Assembly (NCBI GenBank): GCA_016186625.1
Contig: JACPLG010000003.1
Coordinates: forward strand, 24,744-88,743
Length of the DNA: 64,000 bases
Reading direction: 5' to 3'
From: Candidatus Levyibacteriota bacterium
Lineage (GTDB): Bacteria; Patescibacteria; Microgenomatia; Levybacterales; UBA12049
Shown here: positions 41,990 to 50,355 of the stretch, one piece after another
Layout of the letters: every line of letters starts with the position of its first letter
Numbering within the stretch: the stretch's first letter is position 1
Made by a program: the position numbers and the translations under genes
The notes under the pieces: generated by a model
Databases searched by the model: none
Seen by the model: only the letters and a program-made list of their open reading frames with translations
Told to the model about the DNA's origin: nothing

Positions 41990-43443
41990 AGCTTATAACC
42001 AGGCTTGAAAAAAGCGCTTCTTTTTGGTTTCTCTTAATTGCCTCAGTTGTTTTCTTTTTCTTAAGATGGCCTTCTTTATTTGAACCTTATTGGTATGGAG
42101 ACGAGGGTATTTACCAATCAGTGGGAATGCTTATTAATAGTGGAGCATCCCTTTATTCGGAAGCTTGGGATAACAAACCGCCGCTCCTTTATGTTCTTTA
42201 CGCTTTATTTAATTCTGAACAATTCGTAGTAAGAACTGTTTCCTTATTCTTCGGACTAATATCTCTCTGGGTGTTTTATCTTACCGCAAAGCGACTTTTC
42301 GCAAATTCGACTATCAGTGTGTTAGTTTCTACATCTATTTTTGCTATTCTTTTTGGAACAAGGCTTATTGAAGGAAATATCGCAAACGCTGAAAATTTTA
42401 TGATGCTGCCAATTTTGGCAAGCGCATATTTGATCCTCTCCACAGATTTTTTAAAAAAACTTTGGGAAGGCAGAATTTATTTTTTGGCAGGCATCCTTTT
42501 AAGCCTGGCGTTTCTGACAAAAATTGTTGCAATATTTGATTTTTTAGCTTTTGCATCTTTTTTATTTATCAGTAGGGAAAAAGATTTTAAACAGCAAATT
42601 TTGAAAAAGGTTTTTCCGTTCACATTGGGGTTTTTGGCTCCAATCTCTCTTACTTTTTTGTATTTTTTCCTTACAAACAATTTTAAAGACTTTTTTAGTG
42701 CTTTACTTTTTAGCAACGTCGGCTATGTTGGGTATGGAAATAAATTTTTTATTCCTCAGGGGCTTTTGTATCTAAAAGCGTTTATTCTTGCGGCATTTGT
42801 AGGCTTTTTATTCTTAAAAAGAAATTCTATTAATAAATCTGTACTTTTTGTTGTCCTTTGGTTTGCTTTTTCTCTTTTTAATGCTTTTTTTGCAGGGAGG
42901 TCTTATGCACATTACCTATTAGTTCTTCTTCCAAGCTTTTGTCTTATGATTGGTGTATCTATTTCAGCGCGAAAAGAAAGATTTTTTCTAATAATCCTTC
43001 TTGCTCTTTCTATTGTTGCAATTTTAAATACCTTTAAACTAAAAGCTAAATTTATCCCTTATTATTCAAATCTGATTTCGTTTTGTACCAATAAAAAAGA
43101 CGTTTCTTCTTATCAAAGTTTTTTTGACAGAAACACTCCAAGAGATTATGAGCTAGCCCGGTATATTAGAGCAAATACAAGTAGCAATGAATCAATTTTT
43201 ATCTGGGGCAACAATGCACAGGTCTATAAATTATCCAATAAGATCCCGATTATGCGCTACATTGTTGCATATCATATAACGAATTATCCAACCGGATTCA
43301 CTGAGATGCAAAATGCAATTAATTCAAAACGCCCAAAATTGATAATAGTTATGCCAAATGTTCCCCCATTTCCTCTGTCTTTAAATGAATATAATGAAAA
43401 AATCAATATTAGAAATGCTACTATCTATGAAAGAATATTTTAA
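41986..43443 (+). CDS. GT39/ArnT-like membrane glycosyltransferase
   Basis: A 485-aa polytopic protein of the PMT_2 type. The N-terminal outer loop holds WYGDEGIYQSVG and, about 35 residues on, DNKPPLLYVLYAL, the acid-containing motifs of dolichol-phosphate-sugar dependent GT-C enzymes. About ten spans follow, then a soluble C-terminal part (ESIFIWGNNAQVYKL). It would transfer a sugar from a polyprenyl-phosphate donor on the outer face. Start ATG 41986 overlaps the GT2 stop. Confidence 0.83.
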   Translation: MKLITRLEKSASFWFLLIASVVFFFLRWPSLFEPYWYGDEGIYQSVGMLINSGASLYSEAWDNKPPLLYVLYALFNSEQFVVRTVSLFFGLISLWVFYLTAKRLFANSTISVLVSTSIFAILFGTRLIEGNIANAENFMMLPILASAYLILSTDFLKKLWEGRIYFLAGILLSLAFLTKIVAIFDFLAFASFLFISREKDFKQQILKKVFPFTLGFLAPISLTFLYFFLTNNFKDFFSALLFSNVGYVGYGNKFFIPQGLLYLKAFILAAFVGFLFLKRNSINKSVLFVVLWFAFSLFNAFFAGRSYAHYLLVLLPSFCLMIGVSISARKERFFLIILLALSIVAILNTFKLKAKFIPYYSNLISFCTNKKDVSSYQSFFDRNTPRDYELARYIRANTSSNESIFIWGNNAQVYKLSNKIPIMRYIVAYHITNYPTGFTEMQNAINSKRPKLIIVMPNVPPFPLSLNEYNEKINIRNATIYERIF

Positions 43444-43780
43444 TTTTATAAAAGATGACCGGCTTGTTTGGAGGATTTTTATTCTTACTTTTATATTAAT
43501 AGTCACAACGTTTATATATGTAATAATTAACTACAGCAAGCTTCCTCCGCTACTTCCGGTTTTTAATCAGCTTCCCTGGGGAGAAAAAAGACTAAGTGAA
43601 GCTCCGGGAATTTTCATACCGGTGGTAATAGTTTTTATAATTTTCATAGTAAATCTTGCCTTATCTGCTTTTACTTATTCTAAATCTCCATTAATCGCAA
43701 GAATACTTGCCATTACCAGTTTTTTAACATCACTGCTTGCTTTTCTTTTTTTAATTAGAACTATTCAATTGATTACTTAA
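43427..43780 (+). CDS. Small membrane protein of the glycan cluster
   Basis: A 117-aa protein with three membrane spans and a conserved-looking outer loop, LPPLLPVFNQLPWGEKRLSE, between the first and second. This loop resembles DUF1648-type proteins, but I am not certain of the family. I chose ATG 43427 (MKEYFNFIKDDR), which overlaps the GT39-like gene by 17 nt; the frame is open from 43385. Its TAA shares a base with the next ATG (TAATG), so it is translationally coupled. Confidence 0.65.
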   Translation: MKEYFNFIKDDRLVWRIFILTFILIVTTFIYVIINYSKLPPLLPVFNQLPWGEKRLSEAPGIFIPVVIVFIIFIVNLALSAFTYSKSPLIARILAITSFLTSLLAFLFLIRTIQLIT

Positions 43781-44844
43781 TGGAAATTGATTTAAACAAA
43801 TTTATTTTTTTTCCTTTTCTAGCTGCTTTTTTTACTACTGTAATAATTACTCCGTTATCTTTGATTTTAATTAAAAAATTCGGAATAGTTGATGATCCGG
43901 CGGTAAGACGTCATCCTGGCATAATTCATTCGAAGCCAATTCCTAGGGGCGGAGGAATTCCTTTATTTCTTGGAGCTTTAATTGCCGGAGTTTTATTTCT
44001 ACCAATAAATAAAATTCTTGGGGCTATATTTTTTGCTTCTTTTATTGCTCTTGTTACAGGGGTTCTTGATGACAAATATGATCTTTCCCCATATTTAAGG
44101 TTCATAATAAATATAATCTGCGCGTTAATAATAGTGGCTGCCGGGGTGAGTATTAATTTTATAACTAACCCTTTAGGCGGAATTTTGTATTTAGATGAGA
44201 TTCGAATTGGAGTCATTGCCTTATCTGATGTTGCAGCTATACTTTGGATAGTTTGGGTTATGAATATGCTCAATTGGAGCAAAGGGGTTGATGGTCAAAT
44301 GCCGGGAATTGTTGCTATTTCTGCAATTTTTATTGGAATTTTGAGCATGAGGTTTGGAGTTGGAGATATTTTAACTCAGACAACTACTTCACTCTCTTTC
44401 ATAATTGCCGGTGCTTCGCTCGGATTTTTAATATATAACTTTCATCCGGCTAAAATTTTTCCGGGATACGGTGCAACATCAATTTATCTACTGCTTGCTG
44501 TTGTATCCATATTATCAAGCGCAAAACTTGCAACAGCAATTTTGGTCATGGGAGTCCCGCTTGCGGACGGAGCTTTTACAATTATTAGAAGAATTATAAC
44601 CGGGCGCTCTCCTTTCTGGCATGATAAAAAACACCTGCACCATCTTCTTCTTTCAACCGGCGCAGGGCAGAGGCAAATTGCGTTGTTTTACTGGATTATT
44701 TCTGCTATATTTGGGGCGCTGGCATTGATTTTGTCCAGTCGCGGCAAAATTTTTGCCATAATAATGCTAGTCATAATTGTAGGAGGAGTCCTTCTTTTTT
44801 TAAATTATTTGATTGGAAAGAAAAATGGGGCGCAAAATATATAA
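43780..44844 (+). CDS. Glycosyltransferase family 4, WecA/MraY-like
   Basis: A 354-aa protein with about 10-11 spans. Typical motifs are DDPAVRRHPGIIHSKPIPRGGG near the N-terminus, GVLDDKYDLSP (the catalytic Asp pair), NMLNWSKGVDGQ, and HDKKHLHHLLLSTG, the His loop of WecA/TagO types. It moves a UDP-activated sugar-1-phosphate to undecaprenyl phosphate, the first step of a lipid-linked glycan. The His-loop form and glycan context favour WecA over MraY. Confidence 0.9.
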   Translation: MEIDLNKFIFFPFLAAFFTTVIITPLSLILIKKFGIVDDPAVRRHPGIIHSKPIPRGGGIPLFLGALIAGVLFLPINKILGAIFFASFIALVTGVLDDKYDLSPYLRFIINIICALIIVAAGVSINFITNPLGGILYLDEIRIGVIALSDVAAILWIVWVMNMLNWSKGVDGQMPGIVAISAIFIGILSMRFGVGDILTQTTTSLSFIIAGASLGFLIYNFHPAKIFPGYGATSIYLLLAVVSILSSAKLATAILVMGVPLADGAFTIIRRIITGRSPFWHDKKHLHHLLLSTGAGQRQIALFYWIISAIFGALALILSSRGKIFAIIMLVIIVGGVLLFLNYLIGKKNGAQNI

Positions 44845-45772
44845 CACCATAAGGCTTCTAAGACCCCGCCAGTGGGTAAAAAATTTAGCGATTTTTGCAG
44901 CAGTTACTTTCACTGGTGAACTCTTCAACCCTATCGCCACTGCTCCCGTAATTTTGGGTTTCTTTATTTTTTGTGCAATTTCATCAGCAAGCTATATTAT
45001 CAATGATATTTTTGATATCAAAAGTGACAAAATGCATCCGTTCAAAAAATTTAGACCGCTTGCCCATGGAGACATTGGGGTACAATTCGCCTCAGTTCTT
45101 GCATTTTTTCTGATAGTTGTTTCTATTATTCTATCGCTACTTATTGGGCCTACTTTTTTTCTTTTCATAATCGTTTACATTCTTCTGCAAATATTTTATT
45201 CAACACTTCTTAAAACAATTACTGTTATTGACATTCTGGCAATTGCCGCAGGTTATATTCTTAGAGTTTTGGGGGGGGAAATTGCAAGCGGATACCATAT
45301 TTCTGTTTGGTTACTTTTAACTACAATTTCCATTTCATTATTCTTAGCAATTGGCAAAAGAAGATCAGAATTAACACTTCTTGCTGCAAGTAAAATTGAA
45401 AATATTTCAGCAACCAGAAAAACTCTTTCCCACTATTCAGAAAGGCTTTTGGATGTTTATGCATCAGTTTTTGCGACTTCAACATTTATTGCTTATTCTC
45501 TATTTACCTTTTTGGAAAACCCTAAGGGAATCCACCTCTCTATAGGAGATATATTTTTATCTGATTTTCTCCCGGGCTTTTTCCAAAGGAAATGGCTTAT
45601 GTTAACAATAATTCCGGTTGTCTATGGGCTTATGCGCTATCTTCAGGATATTTATGAAAAACATGAAGGAGAAAGTCCAGAAAGAGTACTTTTCTCTGAT
45701 AAACCTTTGCTTGCAACAGTAACGTTTTGGGCTCTTTTAGTAATCTTTATAATTTATTTTGTGGGACCTTAA
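44825..45772 (+). CDS. UbiA-family prenyltransferase, decaprenyl-phosphate phosphoribosyltransferase-like
   Basis: A 315-aa protein with about eight spans. The first prenyl-diphosphate motif reads YIINDIFDIKSDKMHP, and RLLRPRQWVKNLAIFA at the N-terminus is typical of the Rv3806c-like subgroup that attaches phosphoribose to decaprenyl phosphate. In actinobacteria this leads to the arabinose donor of cell-wall arabinan. That specific role here is inference. I chose ATG 44825, not the TTG at 44813. It overlaps the WecA-like gene by 20 nt. Confidence 0.82.
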   Translation: MGRKIYNTIRLLRPRQWVKNLAIFAAVTFTGELFNPIATAPVILGFFIFCAISSASYIINDIFDIKSDKMHPFKKFRPLAHGDIGVQFASVLAFFLIVVSIILSLLIGPTFFLFIIVYILLQIFYSTLLKTITVIDILAIAAGYILRVLGGEIASGYHISVWLLLTTISISLFLAIGKRRSELTLLAASKIENISATRKTLSHYSERLLDVYASVFATSTFIAYSLFTFLENPKGIHLSIGDIFLSDFLPGFFQRKWLMLTIIPVVYGLMRYLQDIYEKHEGESPERVLFSDKPLLATVTFWALLVIFIIYFVGP

Positions 45773-46597
45773 TTACTCTTTTCTGGCATAAGTTGAGCTA
45801 ATCCAGCCCGTCCTCCCATCCAAAAGCTTCACTTCATACCAACCTTCTTCTTCTGAAATAAGATCTAGGATTTGGCCAGGATTTGCTGTGGTAACCAGCT
45901 CTGATCCGATAGATTTTTCGCTTCTCACATTAAGATATCCTGTTGGTGTATCAAGCACCACTACTTTAGGAATTGCGATAGAGGGTGTTGTTGTTCTTGA
46001 TTTTTCGTTTAGATCCATTTTTATCCCAAGATTCATGGTTACTTCCAGTTTTTTACCTAAAACTCCTTTAACTTTAATAACTTTTTCTTTATATCCGTCT
46101 TTTAATAATTTAATTTCGTGGTCCGATGGCGTAATATCCACAAAGTATGGTGTTTCTCCCACAATATTACTGTCTAAAACTACCTGGGCTTTGTTTGGAA
46201 AAGAGACTATAAGAAGTTGGGCTACTTGCCTATCATCAATTGGAGATAAAGTTATAACTGTTGCAGAGGAGGCGGCAGTCTCTTTATCAAAAGTTCTATC
46301 AACTACAGTCAGAACGCCTTCATAAAGAGTAATTTTTTGCTCAAATGTCTTATAACCCGACTGGCCTGGAACAAGTTTTATATTGTAATCTCCAATTTCT
46401 AAAAGCTGGGGAAGTTCACACAAGCAAAGCGGAGTTTTGCCAATATATTTTCCTTCCAAAAATATTTGGCTAGAAGGGATAGATGTAACTTGCAGGGCAC
46501 CTTTGCCGGAATTCCTGTTAATAACAATAACAATTAACAAAAATAATATCGTCAGAATTAAAAGTGGAGTCAAAAAAAGAATAATTTTTCGAAACAT
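45773..46597 (-). CDS. PEGA and SH3b domain anchored protein
   Basis: A 274-aa protein: N-terminal anchor (about 6-27, TPLLILTILFLLIVIVI), two PEGA-type beta repeats (LQVTSIPSSQIFLEGKYIGKTPL and LLIVSFPNKAQVVLDSNIVGETPY), then a C-terminal bacterial SH3 domain (TPTGYLNVRSEKSIGSELVTTA to GRTGWISSTYA). Such domains usually sit outside the membrane and bind wall or surface polymers. It is convergent with the glycan cluster. Confidence 0.88.
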   Translation of the reverse strand: MFRKIILFLTPLLILTILFLLIVIVINRNSGKGALQVTSIPSSQIFLEGKYIGKTPLCLCELPQLLEIGDYNIKLVPGQSGYKTFEQKITLYEGVLTVVDRTFDKETAASSATVITLSPIDDRQVAQLLIVSFPNKAQVVLDSNIVGETPYFVDITPSDHEIKLLKDGYKEKVIKVKGVLGKKLEVTMNLGIKMDLNEKSRTTTPSIAIPKVVVLDTPTGYLNVRSEKSIGSELVTTANPGQILDLISEEEGWYEVKLLDGRTGWISSTYARKE

Positions 46598-46651
46598 GGC
46601 TAGGTTTTAAATATAGCACAGGCGAGGAAGTTAGAGCAATTAAATAGCTAG

Positions 46652-46679
46652 TTGACTAATCAATTTTGGTCTCTATAAT
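46652..46679 (+). promoter_or_regulatory. pyrF-pyrE promoter
   Basis: TTGACT (46652-46657), 16-nt spacer, TATAAT (46674-46679). The expected leader is only about 10 nt. Confidence 0.7.
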
Positions 46680-46696
46680 AACCTTATTGCCCGCTT

Positions 46697-48175
46697 ATGG
46701 CTTCTTTATTTATTAGCAAACTTGAAAAACAATGGGCAGAGGATAAATTTGTCTGCATAGGGCTAGACCCGATCCCCGAAAAGCTCCCTAAAAAAATAAA
46801 ATCTTTTTTTGAATTCAATAAGTCAATAATTGACGCGACTTACGATATTGTTCTTGCTTACAAACCAAACTCCGCTTTTTATGAAGCATTAGGTACAGAA
46901 GGAATTAAACAACTTAAAAAAACAGTGGATTACATCAAGAAAAATCATACACAAATTCCAACAATACTTGATGCTAAAAGAGCGGATATCGGCAGCACTA
47001 ATGAGGGCTATGCCACTTATGCATTTGACTACTTGGGAGTGGATGCAATTACCATTCAGCCATATTTTGGACAAGAAGCAGTTGAACCGTTTCTTAAAAG
47101 AAAAGATAAGGGAGTAATAGTTTTAGCGCGGACGTCAAACCCGGGAGCCGGGGAATTTCAAGACATAAAAAACAAAAATGGCGAACCTTTATATTTAACA
47201 GTCGCGCAGAAAGTTTCCAAACAATGGAATATCAATGGAAATTGTTGCTTAGTAGTGGGCGCAACTTATCCCAATGAACTTTCAATAATAAGAAAGGCTG
47301 TGGGAGATATTCCTTTTCTTATTCCGGGGATTGGGGCTCAAGGGGCAGATGTTGAAAAAACAGTGAGAGCAGGAATGGACAGCCGTGGTTGGGGAATGAT
47401 AATTCATTCATCCCGCGCTATTATCTTTGCAAGTAGCGGTGCCGATTTTGCGCAGGCGGCAAGACAAAAAGCAAAAGAGTTAAATGATGCAATAAATTTA
47501 GCAAGGGGTGTTAAAAAAACAGATAGCAAAAAATTAACAAGTGCCCAGAAAAAACTATCTTTACATCTATTTGATATTGGCGCAGTAAAATTCGGCGCTT
47601 TTAAACTAAAACTACATGACAAACATCCAAACGCTCCCCTTTCTCCAATTTATATTGACCTTAGAGTTTTAAGAAGAACTCCAGCCGCAAAAGACGCAGC
47701 AATTAAGGTTTATAAGGAATTAGTCCGGCCTTTAAAATTTGACTTAATAGCGGATATTCCAACTGCTGCAACTCCTCTTGCTTCTTCTCTCTCGGATAAA
47801 CTAAAAATCGGAATGATCACTCCTCGTGCTGATAAAAAAACTCATGGGAGCGGTGCAAAAGTAGATGGAATGCTTTCAAAAGATAAAGGAAAATGGGCCA
47901 TCTTGATAGACGATTTGGTAACTCGTGCCGATTCCAAATTGGAGGCAGCAAAAACATTAAGAGGTTCAGGAGTAAAAGTTAGAGATGTTGTAGTTTTGAT
48001 TGATAGGCAGCAAGGAGGAGAAAAGGAAATGGCCAAAAACAAACTTAAGCTACATAGTGCATTCACAATGCAACAAATGCTGGATTATTTTTTGGAAGTA
48101 AAACGCTTAAGCAAAAAAGAATACGACACTATTTTACAGGGAATCGAATCCCTTAATAACTATTTAAAACCTTAG
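46697..48175 (+). CDS. pyrFE: Bifunctional orotidine-5'-phosphate decarboxylase / orotate phosphoribosyltransferase
   Basis: A 492-aa fusion. Residues 1 to about 270 are a type 2 OMP decarboxylase (VCIGLDPIPEKLP, catalytic LDAKRADIGSTNEGYA, GVIVLARTSNPGAGEFQ). From about 290 on is an OPRT (FDIGAVKFGAFKLKLH, PRPP loop AILIDDLVTRADSKLEAAKTL). Together they make UMP from orotate and PRPP. The order decarboxylase-then-OPRT is the reverse of animal UMP synthase. The PRPP loop has TRADS instead of TTGGS. The gene overlaps groEL convergently by 4 nt. Confidence 0.95.
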   Translation: MASLFISKLEKQWAEDKFVCIGLDPIPEKLPKKIKSFFEFNKSIIDATYDIVLAYKPNSAFYEALGTEGIKQLKKTVDYIKKNHTQIPTILDAKRADIGSTNEGYATYAFDYLGVDAITIQPYFGQEAVEPFLKRKDKGVIVLARTSNPGAGEFQDIKNKNGEPLYLTVAQKVSKQWNINGNCCLVVGATYPNELSIIRKAVGDIPFLIPGIGAQGADVEKTVRAGMDSRGWGMIIHSSRAIIFASSGADFAQAARQKAKELNDAINLARGVKKTDSKKLTSAQKKLSLHLFDIGAVKFGAFKLKLHDKHPNAPLSPIYIDLRVLRRTPAAKDAAIKVYKELVRPLKFDLIADIPTAATPLASSLSDKLKIGMITPRADKKTHGSGAKVDGMLSKDKGKWAILIDDLVTRADSKLEAAKTLRGSGVKVRDVVVLIDRQQGGEKEMAKNKLKLHSAFTMQQMLDYFLEVKRLSKKEYDTILQGIESLNNYLKP

Positions 48176-49812
48176 TAATCCATCCCGCCGGGGGGCACTC
48201 CGGGAGTTGCTTCCTTTTTCTCAGGAAGATCTGTAATTAGCGCTTCAGTAGTCAAAATCATTGTTGCGACAGAGATTGCATTCTGAACTGCAGTTCGGAC
48301 CACCTTTAAAGGATCTACAATTCCTGCTTTTAACATGTCAACCGGTTGGGCTGTTTCAGCGGATTCCAAACTAAGAACGTCAAACCCTTGTCCGGTTGCT
48401 GATGCCTCTTTTGCTTTCGCAATTAACTGTCCTGGGTCAAATCCTGCATTTTCTATGAGTTTTTTAAATGGTGCTTCGAGTGCGTTCTTAACAATTTCAT
48501 ATCCCGAAACTTCGTCTCGTGAAGCTTTAGAATTATCAATCTTCATTCTGTTTGCAATATCAAGAAGCGCTATTGCTCCTCCAGGGACAATTCCTTCTTC
48601 AAGTGCTGCTTTTGTTGCTGAAACAGCATCGTTAACTCTTTCTTTTTTATCTTTTAGCTCAACTTCAGTTGCGGCTCCAACATTTATTACTGCAACTCCG
48701 CCGGTTAACTTAGCCAGTCTCTCCTGAAGTTTTTCGCGGTCAAACTCAGAAGTTGTCGTTTCAATTGCCCGTCTTATTTGGGCAATCCTTGCCTCAAGTG
48801 CCTTTTTATTTCCTTTTCCACCGATAATTCTTGCGTTTTCTTTGTCAGCCCAGACTTTATCTGCTCTTCCACACATCTCAACTGTTACATTTTCAAATTT
48901 TACTCCTGTATCTTCTGAAATTACCTCCCCACCCGTTAGGATTGCAATATCTTCAAGCATTTCTTTGCGACGATCACCAAATCCTGGGGCCTTTATTGCC
49001 AAAGTATTAAATGTTCCTCGAAGTTTATTTACAACCAGAGTTGCCAATGCTTCTCCTTCAATCTCGTCCGCTATAATTACTAAGTCCTTTGAAACTTTAA
49101 CCAGATTTTCCAGGAAAGGAAGAAGCTCTTGGAGGTTTGAAATCTTTTTATCTGTAATTAGTATATAAGGATTTTCTATTTCTGCCTCCATTTTGTCCGG
49201 ATTGGTTACAAAATAAGCACTGGCATAACCTTTATCAAATTCCATTCCTTCTTTGTATTCAATCTCAGTTGTTAGTCCTCGGCCCTCTTCAACAGAAACA
49301 ACTCCGTCTTTTCCAACTTTTCCCAGTGCTTCAGCAATAAGCGCTCCAAGCTCTGGATCTCCTGCTGAAATCGTGGCAACATTTGCAATATCTGCGGTTT
49401 TTATGGCTTTTGCCATTTTCTTAAGTTCCGTGACCGTGAATTCTCCGGCTTTTTCCAAACCTCTTCGCATAATCATTGGGTTGGCGCCGGCTGTGATTCT
49501 AAGAATTCCCTCATCAACAATAGTCCTTGCTAAAATTATAGAAGTTGTTGTTCCATCTCCTGCAACATCCGCAGTTTTACTTGCTGCTTCTTTAATAAGG
49601 GCTGCTCCCATGTTTTTAAAAGGATCCTCAAGCTCTATTTCTTTTGCAACTGTTACTCCGTCATGAACAACACTAGGCGCTCCCCATTTTTTATCAAGGG
49701 CTACGTTTCTTCCTTTTGGTCCAAGAGTTGTTGCCACAGCATCCGAGAGCTCATCGACACCTTGTCTGAGAAGTTCTCTTGCTTCTGAATTGTATTTTAT
49801 TTGTTTAGCCAT
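48172..49812 (-). CDS. groEL: Chaperonin GroEL (Hsp60)
   Basis: A 546-aa GroEL with the ATP-binding motifs ATTLGPKGRNVALDKK and DVAGDGTTTSIILA, equatorial and apical domains complete, and a C-terminus ending GGMDY with only a short Gly/Met tail. It refolds proteins inside the ring with GroES. It follows groES by about 80 nt of AT-rich low-complexity sequence on the same transcript. Control is by the promoter and CIRCE-like site upstream of groES. Confidence 0.98.
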   Translation of the reverse strand: MAKQIKYNSEARELLRQGVDELSDAVATTLGPKGRNVALDKKWGAPSVVHDGVTVAKEIELEDPFKNMGAALIKEAASKTADVAGDGTTTSIILARTIVDEGILRITAGANPMIMRRGLEKAGEFTVTELKKMAKAIKTADIANVATISAGDPELGALIAEALGKVGKDGVVSVEEGRGLTTEIEYKEGMEFDKGYASAYFVTNPDKMEAEIENPYILITDKKISNLQELLPFLENLVKVSKDLVIIADEIEGEALATLVVNKLRGTFNTLAIKAPGFGDRRKEMLEDIAILTGGEVISEDTGVKFENVTVEMCGRADKVWADKENARIIGGKGNKKALEARIAQIRRAIETTTSEFDREKLQERLAKLTGGVAVINVGAATEVELKDKKERVNDAVSATKAALEEGIVPGGAIALLDIANRMKIDNSKASRDEVSGYEIVKNALEAPFKKLIENAGFDPGQLIAKAKEASATGQGFDVLSLESAETAQPVDMLKAGIVDPLKVVRTAVQNAISVATMILTTEALITDLPEKKEATPGVPPGGMDY

Positions 49813-49894
49813 GTTCCTTTCAGTCAGTCAAGTTAAAAATTAAAAATGAAAAATTCAAAATTAAACTTTTAACTTTTCACTTTAAACTTTAAAT

Positions 49895-50200
49895 TTAGCC
49901 ATCAACGATGGCGAGAATGTCGCCTTGTTTAACAATCGTCCATTCTTCACTTCCTACTTTAACTTCGTCTCCTCCCCATTTTTTGTACATAACTTTTTGT
50001 CCAGCTTTTACATTCATAGGATCTAGCTTTCCTTGGGGATTTACATGTCCAGGACCTGTGGCCATGACTTCTCCCACCTGAGGTTTTTCGCGTGCTGTAT
50101 CTGGAAGGACTATCCCTGATGCTGTTTTTACATCCGCCTCAAGAGGCTTTATCAAAACATTGTCTCCTAAGGGCTTAATATTTACTTTAGTCTTTGCCAT
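49895..50200 (-). CDS. groES: Co-chaperonin GroES (Hsp10)
   Basis: A 101-aa GroES. The N-terminus (NIKPLGDNVLIKPLE) and the mobile loop (DVKTASGIVLPDTAREKPQVGEV, with hydrophobic IVL) are conserved, as is the C-terminal YKKWGGDEVKVG. First gene of the groES-groEL operon. The 57-nt leader carries a palindromic repeat (50218-50237) and the operator. Confidence 0.97.
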   Translation of the reverse strand: MAKTKVNIKPLGDNVLIKPLEADVKTASGIVLPDTAREKPQVGEVMATGPGHVNPQGKLDPMNVKAGQKVMYKKWGGDEVKVGSEEWTIVKQGDILAIVDG

Positions 50201-50217
50201 AATGTTGATTAAAAAAA

Positions 50218-50237
50218 CCTGCCTGCCGGCAGGCGGG
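50218..50237. repeat. Near-palindrome CCTGCCTGCC/GGCAGGCGGG in the groES leader
   Basis: Third copy of the 20-bp palindrome, with one base changed. It lies between the operator and the groES start and could form an RNA hairpin in the leader. Confidence 0.9.
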
Positions 50238-50263
50238 TATCAGTCAGACATTTTGTCTGCTAA
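50237..50263. promoter_or_regulatory. CIRCE-like operator at groES
   Basis: Minus strand: TTAGCAG, 13 nt, CTGATAC. The left arm equals that of the hrcA operator, the right arm matches CTGCTAA at five of seven bases, and the spacing is the same. It directly follows the -10 box, so a bound repressor would cover the transcription start. Confidence 0.7.
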
Positions 50264-50292
50264 TTTATACAACAAAAAACCCAAAGTGTCAA
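50264..50292 (-). promoter_or_regulatory. groES-groEL promoter
   Basis: Minus strand: TTGACA (50287-50292), 17-nt spacer, TATAAA (50264-50269). Confidence 0.8.
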
Positions 50293-50317
50293 TACCCTTT
50301 AGGCCTTCTTAAGAATC

Positions 50318-50346
50318 TTGACACTCTCTTTATTTCTATATACGAT
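50318..50346 (+). promoter_or_regulatory. Promoter of the LPXTG protein gene
   Basis: TTGACA (50318-50323), 17-nt spacer, TACGAT (50341-50346), 9 nt before the TTG start. It faces away from the groES promoter. Confidence 0.5.
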
Positions 50347-50355
50347 AAGGTTAAC

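Noticed and set aside
48335..49666. Long open frames antisense to groEL (and similar ones antisense to pnp, clp, lepA)
   Set aside because: They mirror codon bias of well-identified genes, have no promoters or family motifs, and the proteins are Ser/Pro-rich shadows.
17659..50237. CRISPR array from the three CCTGCCTGCCGGCAGGCAGG copies
   Set aside because: The copies are tens of kilobases apart with no regular spacing and no cas genes.
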